64,000 nucleotides of DNA from Caballeronia sp. dw_19 (GTDB lineage Bacteria; Pseudomonadota; Gammaproteobacteria; Burkholderiales; Burkholderiaceae), in assembly GCF_018449515.1 (NCBI RefSeq), contig NZ_JAAVUQ010000002.1, positions 370,079 through 434,078 on the forward strand, given 5' to 3'. The notes beneath the pieces are model-generated. The model was given only the letters and a program-made list of their open reading frames with translations, was not told where the DNA came from and did no database searches. Positions 45,727-54,604 of the stretch are shown piece by piece; the stretch's first letter is position 1, and every line of letters begins with the position of its first letter. The position numbers were made by a program, and so were the translations under genes.

Positions 45727-45755
45727 TTCGCCGTTCGCGAACGGTCATTGGCGAA
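45727..45755. promoter_or_regulatory. Nested palindromes upstream of the CoA-transferase gene
   Basis: CCGTTCGCGAACGG (45731-45744) is a perfect 14-bp palindrome enclosed by TTCGCC/GGCGAA (45727-45732 and 45750-45755). It lies about 75-100 bases before the CoA-transferase start, right after the LysR stop, and could be a regulator site. Confidence 0.5.
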
Positions 45756-45827
45756 ATGCGGTTGGACGGGGCGCGTTGCCGGCTCCTAAGCTGTCTTCCA
45801 GATTAGGTTTTTCAGGAGACATGCATC

Positions 45828-47021
45828 ATGGCTGGACCGCTCGCAGGCATTCGCGTCATCGAAATCGGCAATCTGATTGCGGCGCCGTTCGCCGCCCGCA
45901 TGCTCGGGGAGTTCGGCGCCGACGTCATCAAGATTGAAGCGCCGGATAATGGCGACCCGCTTCGCAAATGGCGAAAGCTGCACGAGGGCACGTCGCTCTG
46001 GTGGTATCTGCAGTCGCGCAACAAGAAGTCCGTGTGCGTGAACCTGAAGTCACCGGACGGCGTCGATGTGGTCAAGCGTCTCGCCGCGGACGCCGACGTC
46101 GTCATTGAAAACCTCCGTCCCGGTGCGCTCGAAAAACTCGGCCTTGGCTGGGACGTGCTGCACGCAATCAATCCCAAACTCACGATGGTCCGCATCTCCG
46201 GATATGGGCAGTCGGGACCGTATCGCGATCGTCCGGGCTTCGGCGCGATCGGCGAGGCCATGGGCGGCATTCGCTATACAACCGGCGAAGTCGATGGCGC
46301 ACCGGCACGCGTGGGCGTGTCTCTTGGCGACTCGCTGGCTTCGCTGCACGGGGTGATCGGCGCGTTGATGTCGATCCTGCGCGTGAAGACCGGGCAGGGC
46401 CTGGGCCAAGTCGTGGATGTGTCGCTCGTGGAAAGCGTCTTCAACCTGATGGAAAGCCTGATCCCCGAATACGACTTGCTCGGGCACGTGCGCGAGCGCA
46501 GCGGCGGTGCGTTGCCGGGCATCGCGCCGTCGAATACGTATCGCACGGAAGACGGCGCTTTTGTGGTGATCGCGGGCAACAGCGATCCCATCTTCAAGCG
46601 CCTGATGCACGTAATAGGCCGCACCGATCTCGCCGATGACCCCGCACTTGCCCGCAACGACGGCCGCGCCGCACAGAGCGCACGGCTGGACGAAGCCATC
46701 ACCGCATGGACCACGCATCATCCGATTGACGACGTGCTTGCCGCGCTCGAAGCGGCGCAAGTGCCATCCGGCAGGATCTATTCCGTGGCCGACATTGTTG
46801 CGGACCCGCATTATCAGGCGCGTGACATGTTGCTTGATGCCGCGTTGCCCGGCGGGGTGTCGGTGAAGATGCCGGGCATTGTGCCCAAGCTCTCCGACAC
46901 CCCCGGCGAAGTTCGATGGCAAGGGCCGGCGCTTGGAGAACATACGGACTCCGTACTGTCCGATCTCGGATTCAATCCAATCGATGTCGCACGGCTACGC
47001 AGCGAGGGCGCTGTGCAATAG
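45828..47021 (+). CDS. Class III CoA-transferase (CaiB/BaiF family)
   Basis: A 397-residue protein starting MAGPLAGIRVIEIGNLIAAP with ARMLGEFGADVIKIEAP following, the family's signature start. The catalytic aspartate that forms the acyl anhydride is probably D168 in VGVSLGDSLASLHGVIGAL. These enzymes move CoA between carboxylic acids (formyl/oxalyl, carnitine, succinyl/itaconate-type pairs); the substrate here is unknown. AGGAG lies nine bases before the ATG. An organic-anion MFS transporter follows 95 bases downstream, suggesting uptake plus activation of one carboxylate. Confidence 0.9.
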   Translation: MAGPLAGIRVIEIGNLIAAPFAARMLGEFGADVIKIEAPDNGDPLRKWRKLHEGTSLWWYLQSRNKKSVCVNLKSPDGVDVVKRLAADADVVIENLRPGALEKLGLGWDVLHAINPKLTMVRISGYGQSGPYRDRPGFGAIGEAMGGIRYTTGEVDGAPARVGVSLGDSLASLHGVIGALMSILRVKTGQGLGQVVDVSLVESVFNLMESLIPEYDLLGHVRERSGGALPGIAPSNTYRTEDGAFVVIAGNSDPIFKRLMHVIGRTDLADDPALARNDGRAAQSARLDEAITAWTTHHPIDDVLAALEAAQVPSGRIYSVADIVADPHYQARDMLLDAALPGGVSVKMPGIVPKLSDTPGEVRWQGPALGEHTDSVLSDLGFNPIDVARLRSEGAVQ

Positions 47022-47116
47022 GTGCCGCTGCTTCCTACCCGAAAAACCTTTCCCCCAACATCACCAGAACACATATGACCGGACGGCCTTCGAGCCAGTC
47101 CGGCAAGGAGACGATC

Positions 47117-48466
47117 ATGAGCGATCTTGGCGCCACTGCGGCCGTACCGCTGGCACACAGCGAAAACGACTTCAAAGCGGTTATCAGCAAGGTTGCCTGG
47201 CGGCTGATGCCGTTAATCATGATCTGCTATTTGTTCGCGTTTTTCGATCGCATCAACATCAGCTTTGCGAAGTTTCAACTGCAAAGCGATCTCGGTTTCT
47301 CAGACACCGCCTACGGTCTCGGCGCCAGCCTTTTCGTGATCGGCTACGTATTGTTCGAAGTGCCCAGCAACCTGGTGCTTTACAAGGTCGGCGCCCGCCG
47401 CTGGATCGCGCGCATCATGATTTCGTGGGGCATCGCCACTAGCGCCATGGTGCTGGTCGGCAACGAATGGCAGTTCTATGCGCTACGCTTCATCATCGGC
47501 GCAATGGAAGCGGGCTTCGCCCCAGGCGTTCTGTACTACCTCACGTTATGGTTTCCCGCGAGCCATCGCGGTCGCATCACGTCCATGCTGTTTCTTGCCT
47601 CGGCGTTCTCCGGGCTGGTTGGCGCGCCGTTGTCGGGTCTGGTCCTCGGGCACATGGACGGCGTGCTCGGCATCCGCGGATGGCACTGGCTGTTTCTACT
47701 TGGCGGTTTGCCGTGTATCGTCCTCGGCCTGCTGGTACTCAAGTTGCTGAAGGACCGCATCGAGGACGCAGGCTGGCTTAGCGCCTCGGAAAAGTCACTG
47801 CTGGCAAGCCGCATCCAGCGGCACGCTCCTCACTCGGGCGGCGGCAGTTCATTGATCGACGCAATCAGGACACGCGGCTTCCTGGCACTCGGACTGATCT
47901 ATTTTTTGATTCAGGTGGCGTCGTATGGGCTCAATTTCTGGGCGCCGCAACTTATTCGAAGCGCTGGTACGCACAACCCGACCACCATCGGCTTGCTGAC
48001 CGCCGTGCCCTATATTTGCGGTGCGATCTCCATGGTCGTGGTGGGCCGTCTCTCCGACGCCTCGGGCGAACGCCGTCAATTCGTCTGCGGACTGTTGGTG
48101 ATGGCGGCGATCGGTTTTTTTGCCGCCGGTATCTTCGATAAACAAACGGGCCTCCTGATCGTTGCGCTCGGCGTGATGGGGGCTGGCGTGGTGGCCTCGA
48201 TCCCGGCGTTCTGGGCGCTGCCGCCGAAGCTCCTGACGGGGGCGGGCGCAGCCGGCGGCATAGCGTTGATCAACACGATCGGGCAACTCGGCGGCATTGT
48301 GAGTCCGGTGATGGTCGGACGGGTTCGCGACCTGACCGGCAGCACGACGCCCGCGTTGTACGCGATCGGCGCGATGAGCCTCATCGGTGCGTTGCTCCTG
48401 CTGTTCGGTTTGCCGGCGATATTGCGGCAGAAGGATTCAACGGAGGGCCGCGTTTCGCGGAGATAA
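47117..48466 (+). CDS. MFS transporter, anion:cation symporter (ACS) family
   Basis: A 449-residue transporter with 12 membrane segments. It begins MSDLGATAAVPLAHSENDFK and carries the ACS-type helix 1 LIMICYLFAFFDRINISFAK and GLGASLFVIGYVLFEVPSNL. This family imports organic anions (phthalate, tartrate, glucarate, hydroxy-acids). AAGGAG six bases before the ATG at 47117 marks the start; the frame is open further upstream but overlaps the CoA-transferase. Probably co-transcribed with that gene. Confidence 0.9.
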   Translation: MSDLGATAAVPLAHSENDFKAVISKVAWRLMPLIMICYLFAFFDRINISFAKFQLQSDLGFSDTAYGLGASLFVIGYVLFEVPSNLVLYKVGARRWIARIMISWGIATSAMVLVGNEWQFYALRFIIGAMEAGFAPGVLYYLTLWFPASHRGRITSMLFLASAFSGLVGAPLSGLVLGHMDGVLGIRGWHWLFLLGGLPCIVLGLLVLKLLKDRIEDAGWLSASEKSLLASRIQRHAPHSGGGSSLIDAIRTRGFLALGLIYFLIQVASYGLNFWAPQLIRSAGTHNPTTIGLLTAVPYICGAISMVVVGRLSDASGERRQFVCGLLVMAAIGFFAAGIFDKQTGLLIVALGVMGAGVVASIPAFWALPPKLLTGAGAAGGIALINTIGQLGGIVSPVMVGRVRDLTGSTTPALYAIGAMSLIGALLLLFGLPAILRQKDSTEGRVSRR

Positions 48467-49030
48467 ACTGGCCCGGCGGTTTATTCTCAGGGGCCATTTG
48501 ACGCTTTATAAGACCAACGAAACTTTCGTTGTAGCGTCGGGGGAAATCCGGTCGCAACCGGATACGTTGTTAAATATGGACAAGGGTTTGTCGCAATGGG
48601 CCAATATAAATAAATCAAGGTGCCCGCGACAAATACTCCCGGTCGCTTTATTCAGTGGATTAGCGCGCTGGGAAATTGCATCTGTTTTTGTCCGGGAGCC
48701 TTGTTTTCACTCGGCGTTTGACGCACTAAAACGACTTTAATCGGTATCCAGATTCGGATTCGGCCAAAAATACCGTCTCATACGAAATTTGTGCAATCAC
48801 AGGGAAATGCGACCGGCGTACTTCAACTAATGCTTTAAAAATTGTCGTGGCACCTGCGCTGGTCAAGCGACTCCGCCATCCTTGCAATGCCGGGCAAACT
48901 TCGATTTGCCTTGCCTCACGCAACGATTTAGCGCATTCTTAATCGTTCCGATGCCGATGACCGTCAGTTTGCATATCGGTCTTCAGCAGATTTCCACGAC
49001 GGTCAGCGCAGTGTGTCCAGCGAGTGCGTT
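48467..49030. other. 564-base intergenic region, AT-richer, with a 17-base palindrome
   Basis: Clearly lower GC than flanking genes. CAACGAAACTTTCGTTG (48515-48531) is a perfect inverted repeat with a one-base centre, preceded by TTGACG at 48498. The short open frames here do not look coding. It probably contains the promoter for the small-protein cluster at 49031. Confidence 0.45.
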
Positions 49031-49411
49031 ATGACCATCCATACCATCGAATATCGCGGCTATGCATTGCGTGCTTATTCGCAGCAGATTTTCCCGCCGC
49101 ATGGCGATCCATTTGCAAAAGGTCCCAAGCGTTTTTCCGCGATTGTTCAGATAGACACCGTACCGTCCGACAGCGCCACGTCCAAGCGCTATTCACCAGC
49201 CATCAAGGGTGTCGAGCCGGCCAGCGCCGACGACGCTATTGATCTGGCCATGCAATATGGTCGAGACATCATCGACGGCAAGGTTCAGGCCGGTGCACTG
49301 TATAACGCGCGAAGCGGGCGCTTTTCCCGCTCGGTGCGGCGGTTCCAGCCATCTGCGCCGGTGCCACCGTCCGCACCTTCGCAGCCAGGCGGCGCAGACA
49401 ACGCCACATGA
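49031..49411 (+). CDS. Small unknown protein, csp-associated cluster member 1
   Basis: A 126-residue protein starting MTIHTIEYRGYALRAYSQQI. The core ends with DDAIDLAMQYGRDIIDGKVQ (about residues 70-90), then a disordered Pro/Ser-rich tail (RRFQPSAPVPPSAPSQPGG). The N-terminal YRGYAL and the C-terminal A-x2-Y-G-x3-I-I-D-G pattern recur in the next two genes, so they look like distant paralogues. I think this is a Burkholderiales-restricted family of unknown function. ATG at 49031 fits the family start better than 49013. Confidence 0.65.
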   Translation: MTIHTIEYRGYALRAYSQQIFPPHGDPFAKGPKRFSAIVQIDTVPSDSATSKRYSPAIKGVEPASADDAIDLAMQYGRDIIDGKVQAGALYNARSGRFSRSVRRFQPSAPVPPSAPSQPGGADNAT

Positions 49412-49478
49412 GCGGCAACGCTCGCAGTAGCCACGCGTGACAAGACCTCGGGGCGTCGCGCAATAACTTAAGAACATC

Positions 49479-49763
49479 ATGAACGACACTGTAAGAAGCT
49501 ATCGCGGCCTCGAAATTTATCCCCTGATCTACCCGCACAAGCCGCGCGGTGCGGACGGTTCCCGCCATTACGACTCGGGTTTTGACGCCGCCGTGAAGAT
49601 TTCGCGGCGCGGCGTGGATGACAGCACGACCACCAGCCGCGTGTATCGCGTGCCGGGCACCGGTCCGTTTAGCGGCTCGGGCGAAGCGCGCCTGGCGTCC
49701 ACGCGTTATGCAGAAAGCCTGATCGACGGCAACGTCGCGGGCGAATCGATCGCCGATCTATGA
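49479..49763 (+). CDS. Small unknown protein, csp-associated cluster member 2
   Basis: A 94-residue protein starting MNDTVRSYRGLEIYPLIYPH. It shares with member 1 the YRG start, a central FDAAVKISRRG strand and the terminal STRYAESLIDGNVAGES. No signal peptide or membrane segment. Function unknown. It follows member 1 by 67 bases and its stop overlaps the start of member 3 (ATGA), so the three are probably co-transcribed. Confidence 0.65.
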   Translation: MNDTVRSYRGLEIYPLIYPHKPRGADGSRHYDSGFDAAVKISRRGVDDSTTTSRVYRVPGTGPFSGSGEARLASTRYAESLIDGNVAGESIADL

Positions 49764-50044
49764 GTTATTCGCTCGATCATCCGCCCGTGGCCTCTTCGCT
49801 CGATAACCGGACGGCCGACAAGCCGGCCGGGTGGGCCAATTACAACGTGGCGGCCTCCTCAAGGCGCGCAACGGGCGGCACCATGCCCACGCTACGTATC
49901 ACGCGGCTGAGCGACAAGCGCGTGATCTATCCGTTTGTCGGTTGCGCGGACATGCCGCTTTTCCCCGACGCACAAAGCGCGCGCGATTACGCGGAGCAAT
50001 ATGGCGCAAGCCTTGTGGACGGTGACATCGCGGTGCCTGAGTGA
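49760..50044 (+). CDS. Small unknown protein, csp-associated cluster member 3
   Basis: A 94-residue protein starting MSYSLDHPPVASSLDNRTAD. From residue 25 on it resembles a compact domain: YNVAASSRRATGGTMPTLRI, VIYPFVGCADMPLFPDAQSA and RDYAEQYGASLVDGDIAVPE. The last segment repeats the A-x2-Y-G-x3-L-V-D-G pattern of members 1 and 2. It possibly belongs to a Burkholderiales DUF family such as DUF6723, a recollection I cannot check. Start overlaps the previous stop; a shorter start at 49883 is possible. Confidence 0.6.
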   Translation: MSYSLDHPPVASSLDNRTADKPAGWANYNVAASSRRATGGTMPTLRITRLSDKRVIYPFVGCADMPLFPDAQSARDYAEQYGASLVDGDIAVPE

Positions 50045-50152
50045 CAGTTGTGGTCGACCAGACAGTACTTGCCGGGCGCGTGGAGCGGCGGCAGTCCACC
50101 GCAAATCGGCGAGGGTCGTTTCATTGTGTGACTAGGCGCGGTCCGAAATAGC

Positions 50153-50181
50153 TTGACACCTTACCCCGCGACACGTAACCT
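50153..50181 (+). promoter_or_regulatory. Promoter of the cold-shock gene with long leader
   Basis: TTGACA (50153-50158), 17-bp spacer and TAACCT (50176-50181) predict a start near 50188. That gives a 5-prime leader of about 138 bases before the csp ATG, the length typical of cspA-type cold-responsive mRNAs. Confidence 0.65.
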
Positions 50182-50325
50182 GAAGGTCGAAGTATTCAAG
50201 AAGCTCGATTGCTGTTCATCATTCTGCCTCGTTATCTCCGCGGTATTTGTTGTCCTCTCACTTCCTTGAAGCTTCTCTCGCCTCAATACGGGGTTGCATC
50301 ATTTTTATATTTTCAAGGAATTCTC

Positions 50326-50529
50326 ATGGATACCGGTATCGTCAAGTGGTTCAACGACAGCAAGGGCTTCGGCTTTATCACGCCTGACGCAGGCGGCGAC
50401 GACCTCTTCGCCCACTTTTCGGAAATTCGTAGCGACGGCTTCAAGACGCTCGCCGAAAACCAAAAGGTTAGCTTCGAAACCAAGCAAGGCCCGAAGGGTC
50501 TGCAAGCTTCGAACATTACCCCGCTGTAA
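50326..50529 (+). CDS. Cold-shock protein (CspA family)
   Basis: A 67-residue single cold-shock domain. RNP1 is KGFGFITP and RNP2 is DLFAHFSEI, with [20 protein letters not shown] at the N-terminus. It binds single-stranded RNA/DNA as an RNA chaperone. AAGGAA five bases before the ATG at 50326 is a strong site. A long leader and a downstream hairpin (50551-50580) surround it. Its neighbours on both sides are small proteins of one apparent family. Confidence 0.96.
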   Translation: MDTGIVKWFNDSKGFGFITPDAGGDDLFAHFSEIRSDGFKTLAENQKVSFETKQGPKGLQASNITPL

Positions 50530-50550
50530 TTGGTGGTGTAATTGATTTAT

Positions 50551-50580
50551 CGCGTAAGTTGGCTCACGCCAATTTACGCG
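50551..50580 (+). terminator. Stem-loop after csp
   Basis: A 13-bp stem with one G-T wobble (50551-50563 with 50568-50580) and a four-base loop begins 21 bases after the csp stop. It lacks an immediate T-run, so it may stabilise the mRNA end rather than terminate. Confidence 0.55.
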
Positions 50581-50920
50581 AGCAGTAAATGTTTTCGCGG
50601 AGCTTCGGTTCCCGGTTGCGGCAGTCGATTTTGTTGAACGGCGCCGCTACCACCAGCATTGCACCTGTCTGCCTCTGCTTGCATCTGTTTGCACTTCCAC
50701 TTTAGTCCGCTTTAGTCCCTCTGCAATCTCCTGCAACTTCGCTGCCACACGTTGCGATCTAAAACGAACGCTAATTGTTCGTTGGCGCGCTTGTGATTTC
50801 GGCTGCTTTCTGCTGTTTTTCTGCTGTCTCCTCTGCGAATTTTTAAGGCCTCGTGCCTGTTATCAACGCGTCCTGACAATCAATGTTTGTCGGACCCGCG
50901 TTTGTTCGTGTGTATCACTT
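50581..50920. other. Pyrimidine-rich, repeat-like intergenic region with an inverted repeat
   Basis: About 340 bases between csp and the fourth small gene. 50660-50850 is notably C/T-rich with recurring CTGC/TTGC and CTTTAGTCC words. AACGAAC (50763-50769) and GTTCGTT (50777-50783) form a 7-7-7 inverted repeat, a possible operator. No coding frame is convincing. Confidence 0.45.
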
Positions 50921-51145
50921 ATGCATAACTCTAATATTTATTTGTACAACGGCTATAAAGTCGTTCCTTCCGCGCATCGTCTGCCTGATGGATCATTCGC
51001 GTCGAACCTTTTGCTCGAGCGCCATAGCGGCAGCGAGAAGGGCAACCGCTACCAGTTCCACGTTCTCGATTACTTCAAGAACGAAGCGCAAGCGCTCGGT
51101 CATTCGCGCCAGTGGGCGCGGCAATGGGTCGACACCCGCGGCTGA
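50921..51145 (+). CDS. Small unknown protein, csp-associated cluster member 4
   Basis: A 74-residue protein starting MHNSNIYLYNGYKVVPSAHR. Like members 1-3 it has an aromatic-Gly-Tyr start (YNGYKVVP), a central strand (ASNLLLERHS) and a C-terminal helix with HSRQWARQWVDTRG that lines up with the A-x2-Y-x4-(L/W)-(V/I)-D pattern. Function unknown. No good ribosome site precedes the ATG, which leaves the start less certain. Confidence 0.55.
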   Translation: MHNSNIYLYNGYKVVPSAHRLPDGSFASNLLLERHSGSEKGNRYQFHVLDYFKNEAQALGHSRQWARQWVDTRG

Positions 51146-51705
51146 TCGTTAGCGGTGGGTTAGCGGTAGGTCCCTTGTGGGTCCGCGGTGAATCATTACT
51201 CGATTCATCGAAACGGCTTGCGGTTAAAAGCATGCCCCAGACATCTGTTTTCCCAAGTTCGATCTAGCCGGCTTGCTCTCATAGTTTCCCGGCACGCGCG
51301 ACAAGCGCATGTGTCCCGTCGGCGCACCATCTGGTGCGCCGTTTTCGTCTCAAGTCCATCGAAAGCGTTTTGCTCTATCGGGACGCCGTTGCGCTTGTCC
51401 TGCATCGGCTTAAAAACGAACTCCACAATACCCGTAAAAACTTTGCATATTTACCTTAAGCAACCCTCCGGTACGGTCGTTAAACCCTTTGCCTATGTCG
51501 ACAAATGTGTGACGGAACATCAGGAAAAGCTTGGCGCGTTTGAGGGTGAGAGCCTCGCCGTCAATGAACACTTTGCGACAGGCACGGCGCGCGGACACGG
51601 GATCGACCTGTCCGCGTTGCACTCATACCGCTGCCGGCGCTTGGGGGGCCAAGAACGGCGGCGGCTATTCAGCGCTCAAGAGCCCGTTCGGGCAGGAGTC
51701 ACCAC
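51146..51705. other. 560-base intergenic region before the MCP gene
   Basis: No convincing gene. The only strong element is the terminator at 51320-51346. The rest probably contains the MCP promoter; I could not find a sigma-28-type flagellar promoter with correct spacing. Confidence 0.45.
51320..51346 (+). terminator. Intrinsic terminator
   Basis: CGGCGCACCA (51320-51329) pairs with TGGTGCGCCG (51332-51341), followed by four T. It is 175 bases beyond the fourth small gene; either that gene has a long 3-prime end or a short RNA is made here. Confidence 0.75.
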
Positions 51706-53439
51706 GTGAATCTCAAAGACATGACCATCAAAAGCAAGCTTATTGCTGGATTTGGTGTGCTCTCAGCCATTGTGCTCGGTGTGTCAGCGATGTCGCTACA
51801 CGCGCTGAGCAGTTCGACCGATGAGTTTTCGAACTACGTCCATGGTCCTGGCGCGCGGGCCGACGTGGCAACGCAGGTTCGCACTGCAGTCGACCGACGT
51901 GCCATTGCAGCGCGCAATCTTGTCCTGGTGACGAAACCGTCGGACCTGGAAACCGAGAAGGCCGACGTCGCGCGAGCGTCGGAAGACGTGCATGCGAAGC
52001 TGAAACTGTTGAAAACCATGGTCACGAGCGGACCCGACAGCAGCGATACCGCACGCAGTCTGGTGGGCGAAATCGATCGCGTGGAGACGCTGTACGGGCC
52101 GGTTGCGAACGACATCGTGGCCCTCGCGCTTGCGGGCAAGCACGACGAGGCGATTGTCAAGATGGATGACGAATGCCGGCCTCTGCTGGCTGCGCTCGTG
52201 AAGGCGACGGATGCCTACGCTGATTTCACGCGCAGCCGCCAGGACCAGTTGGTGCGCGACTCGGAAGATGAGTATCAGATGCAGCGCAACCTGCTGATCG
52301 CCATTTGCGTGGCCGCGATCGCCACGGCATTGGCGGCGGGCGCCTTCATCACGCGCTCGATCACGCTGCCGATCCGGCGTGCCGTCGATGTGGCCAGCAC
52401 GGTGGCACGCGGTGATCTTCGCAGCCGCATCGTGGTTACTCAGAACGATGAAACGGGCCAGTTGCTCGGCGCGCTCGCTGACATGAACGCGCGGCTGATC
52501 GAAACGGTGAGCCGCGTGCGTGAAAGCAGCGGCAGCATCGCGAGTGCGTCGTCGGAGATTGCAACGGGGAACACCGACCTCAGCCAGCGCACGGAGGAAC
52601 AGGCGGCGTCGCTGGAGCAAACGGCGGCGAGCATGGAAGAGCTGACGTCGACGGTCAAGCAGAACACCGAAAACGCGCAGCAGGCCAGCGCGCTGGCGAC
52701 AAGCGCTTCGGATGTCGCCCAGCGTGGCAACAAGGTGGTCGGGCAGGTGGTCGACACCATGCACGGCATCAGCGAAAGCTCGGCGAAGATTGCGGAGATC
52801 ACGGGGATTATCGAAGGGATTGCTTTCCAGACCAATATCCTGGCGTTGAACGCAGCGGTTGAAGCGGCGCGGGCCGGGGAGCAGGGCCGCGGTTTCGCGG
52901 TGGTCGCGAGCGAAGTGCGCAGTCTCGCGCAACGGTCGTCGAATGCGGCCAAGGAGATCAAGGATCTGATTGCGAACTCGGTGACGCAGGTCCAGAACGG
53001 TTCGGCGCTTGCCAGTCAGGCCGGCGAGACGATGTCGGAGGTGACCCAGGCGGTCGCGCGAGTGACTGACATCATGGAGGAGATTGCGGCGGCATCGATT
53101 GAGCAGGGGCGAGGCATAGAACAGGTGAACCAGGCCATCACGCAGATGGACGAGGTCACGCAGCAGAACGCAGCGCTGGTGGAAGAAGCGGCGGCGGCAT
53201 CGCAGTCACTGCAGGATCAGGGCAGGCAGTTGACGGAGGCGGTGGCGTTCTTCCAGATGGAGGGCGCGACGGTTGCGTCACGTCCAGCGGTTGCGCTGGC
53301 GGCTGCGTCGACGGTTAAGCCGGCAGTTCGCGCTGCGGCTTTGCCGGTCGCCAAACGAGCTATTAAACGCTCGCCTGCCGTGTTGGTTGCACCACTGAAA
53401 ACGGCAGGTGCCGGCGAGGAGGGCTGGAGCACGTTCTAA
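51706..53439 (+). CDS. Methyl-accepting chemotaxis protein
   Basis: A 577-residue receptor. TM1 is at about residues 9-30 ([20 protein letters not shown]), then a periplasmic four-helix-bundle sensor to about residue 195. TM2 is [20 protein letters not shown], then HAMP. The signalling domain has the hairpin tip [20 protein letters not shown] and [19 protein letters not shown]. Methylation regions flank it ([20 protein letters not shown]). The Ala/Lys-rich C-terminus lacks a clear CheR pentapeptide. GTG at 51706 with AGGAG seven bases upstream is the start. Ligand unknown. Confidence 0.93.
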   Translation: MNLKDMTIKSKLIAGFGVLSAIVLGVSAMSLHALSSSTDEFSNYVHGPGARADVATQVRTAVDRRAIAARNLVLVTKPSDLETEKADVARASEDVHAKLKLLKTMVTSGPDSSDTARSLVGEIDRVETLYGPVANDIVALALAGKHDEAIVKMDDECRPLLAALVKATDAYADFTRSRQDQLVRDSEDEYQMQRNLLIAICVAAIATALAAGAFITRSITLPIRRAVDVASTVARGDLRSRIVVTQNDETGQLLGALADMNARLIETVSRVRESSGSIASASSEIATGNTDLSQRTEEQAASLEQTAASMEELTSTVKQNTENAQQASALATSASDVAQRGNKVVGQVVDTMHGISESSAKIAEITGIIEGIAFQTNILALNAAVEAARAGEQGRGFAVVASEVRSLAQRSSNAAKEIKDLIANSVTQVQNGSALASQAGETMSEVTQAVARVTDIMEEIAAASIEQGRGIEQVNQAITQMDEVTQQNAALVEEAAAASQSLQDQGRQLTEAVAFFQMEGATVASRPAVALAAASTVKPAVRAAALPVAKRAIKRSPAVLVAPLKTAGAGEEGWSTF

Positions 53440-53474
53440 CGCACTGTGCCACTGTCCGGCGGGTGAATGAAGCG

Positions 53475-53496
53475 GCGCGACTGCGGTCGCGCTGCC
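53475..53496 (+). terminator. Stem-loop after the MCP gene
   Basis: GCGCGAC (53475-53481) pairs with GTCGCGC (53486-53492) around a TGCG loop, with a short T-run a few bases later. It lies about 35 bases after the MCP stop. Confidence 0.5.
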
Positions 53497-53812
53497 TTTA
53501 ACTGTACCTATAGGCGTTTCGGTGGGCTGCGCGTTTATACGCTGAATCGCATTACGTCCTTATATCCGTATGACGCTATCGAAAAATTATATTTCGTTGT
53601 ACGAATGATTATGAGTTGGTCTCGTCGCACTGAACTCTCTATGTATCGATACGCTGGCTTTTAAACGTTCGCTTGTCCGTCAACGGCTCGATCGCTGCAT
53701 CGACGTGTCTTTATCCCTTTCTAATGCCGCGAATTTGCGGTATTCCTGCCGGGCGAGCACGTGCACCCCAGCAGTGCGCTCATCCCGAATGCACCAGGAA
53801 CTGGAGCCGTCG

Positions 53813-53914
53813 ATGTCCCTATATCTTCTTGCCCTCCTGATCGGCGTTGTCGCCGGCCTCCGCGCGATGACCGCTCCCGCCTGCTTGAGGCTGCTCTCGG
53901 TGCTGCCCGTGTGA
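53813..53914 (+). pseudogene. Remnant of a DUF4126-type membrane protein (N-terminus only)
   Basis: The 33-residue frame MSLYLLALLIGVVAGLRAMT, then APA, matches the well-conserved start of DUF4126 membrane proteins. It then diverges (CLRLLSVLPV) and stops. GGAG precedes the ATG, so the start is intact. The following bases in other frames show no continuation of the family, so the rest was deleted. From memory, intact members are about 150-200 residues. The fragment lies in a decayed stretch between the MCP and the receiver gene. Confidence 0.6.
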
Positions 53915-53971
53915 GTGGCGTCGACGTCGGCATCGGCGCTGTTTCAACGTGTTTTCAACGCAGCTTCAGCT

Positions 53972-54433
53972 TCAGTATTGGTGCCGCTTCGGTATCGAGA
54001 AGTAGGTGGCCAGCATTTCCGCCAGGCGCCAGGTGGCGCAGGGACGCCGGCAGTGGGCGTCGAAGCCTGCATCTTTCAGGGTTTCAATAGGATCGGCGGG
54101 CCAGATATTGCTGATCGCGACCAGCAGCCGGCCGGTGATGTCGGCGTCGGGGCGCAGCGCGGCGATGAAGGCGTAACCGGATTCGCTGTCGAGCCGCGTG
54201 TCCAGTATCAGTGCCTGGGGCTTCCAGTTTTGCAGCAGCGAACGCGCCGATTTCAGGTTCTGGGTATGCATGACCTGCAACCCCGTCAGCCGCAGCAGCG
54301 CGGCGAGCGATTCCCCGATCAGTTTGTCCTGGTGGGCGATCAGTACCCGCGGTGAGCCAATCGGCATGCGTGCCTGCTTGCCGCTCCATAATGCAAAGTG
54401 TCTCTCGTCATCAGTGCCTGAACGACTGCTCAT
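53972..54433 (-). CDS. Degenerate response-regulator receiver protein
   Basis: A 153-residue single-domain protein. The phospho-acceptor position D78 is in PQALILDTRLDSESGYAF, but the acidic pair expected after strand 1 is changed (RVLIAHQDKLIGESLAALL keeps only one acid) and the usual conserved lysine is replaced by arginine (DAHCRRPCATWRL). Phosphorylation may therefore be weak or absent. It is divergent from a LuxR-type response regulator across 266 bases and near a hybrid kinase, so it probably modulates the same pathway. Confidence 0.75.
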   Translation of the reverse strand: MSSRSGTDDERHFALWSGKQARMPIGSPRVLIAHQDKLIGESLAALLRLTGLQVMHTQNLKSARSLLQNWKPQALILDTRLDSESGYAFIAALRPDADITGRLLVAISNIWPADPIETLKDAGFDAHCRRPCATWRLAEMLATYFSIPKRHQY

Positions 54434-54604
54434 GGTGTCCTCCTCATGGTTTTATGTAACGGGACGGGCGCCGGGCCGTATCACCTCCATTGACGGCAGC
54501 TTCGAATCCGGCGATGGGATTGCTGCGGAACCGATGAGTCAGTGTCGCGGTTAAGCGTTTGCCGCAAAACCCGGTCGAGGAGGGGACGCGTGCGAATTTT
54601 TCGA

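Noticed and set aside
48387..48740. 117-residue protein after the ACS transporter
   Set aside because: Starts inside the transporter gene, composition is not gene-like, and the region is AT-rich intergenic DNA.
51440..51705. Sigma-28 (FliA) promoter for the MCP
   Set aside because: A TAAACCCT and a GTCGACAA word are present but only about 8 bases apart, not the 11 needed for a flagellar promoter.
51188..51709. 173-residue plus-strand protein before the MCP
   Set aside because: No family resemblance, spans an intrinsic terminator at 51320-51346, and its end overlaps the MCP ribosome site.
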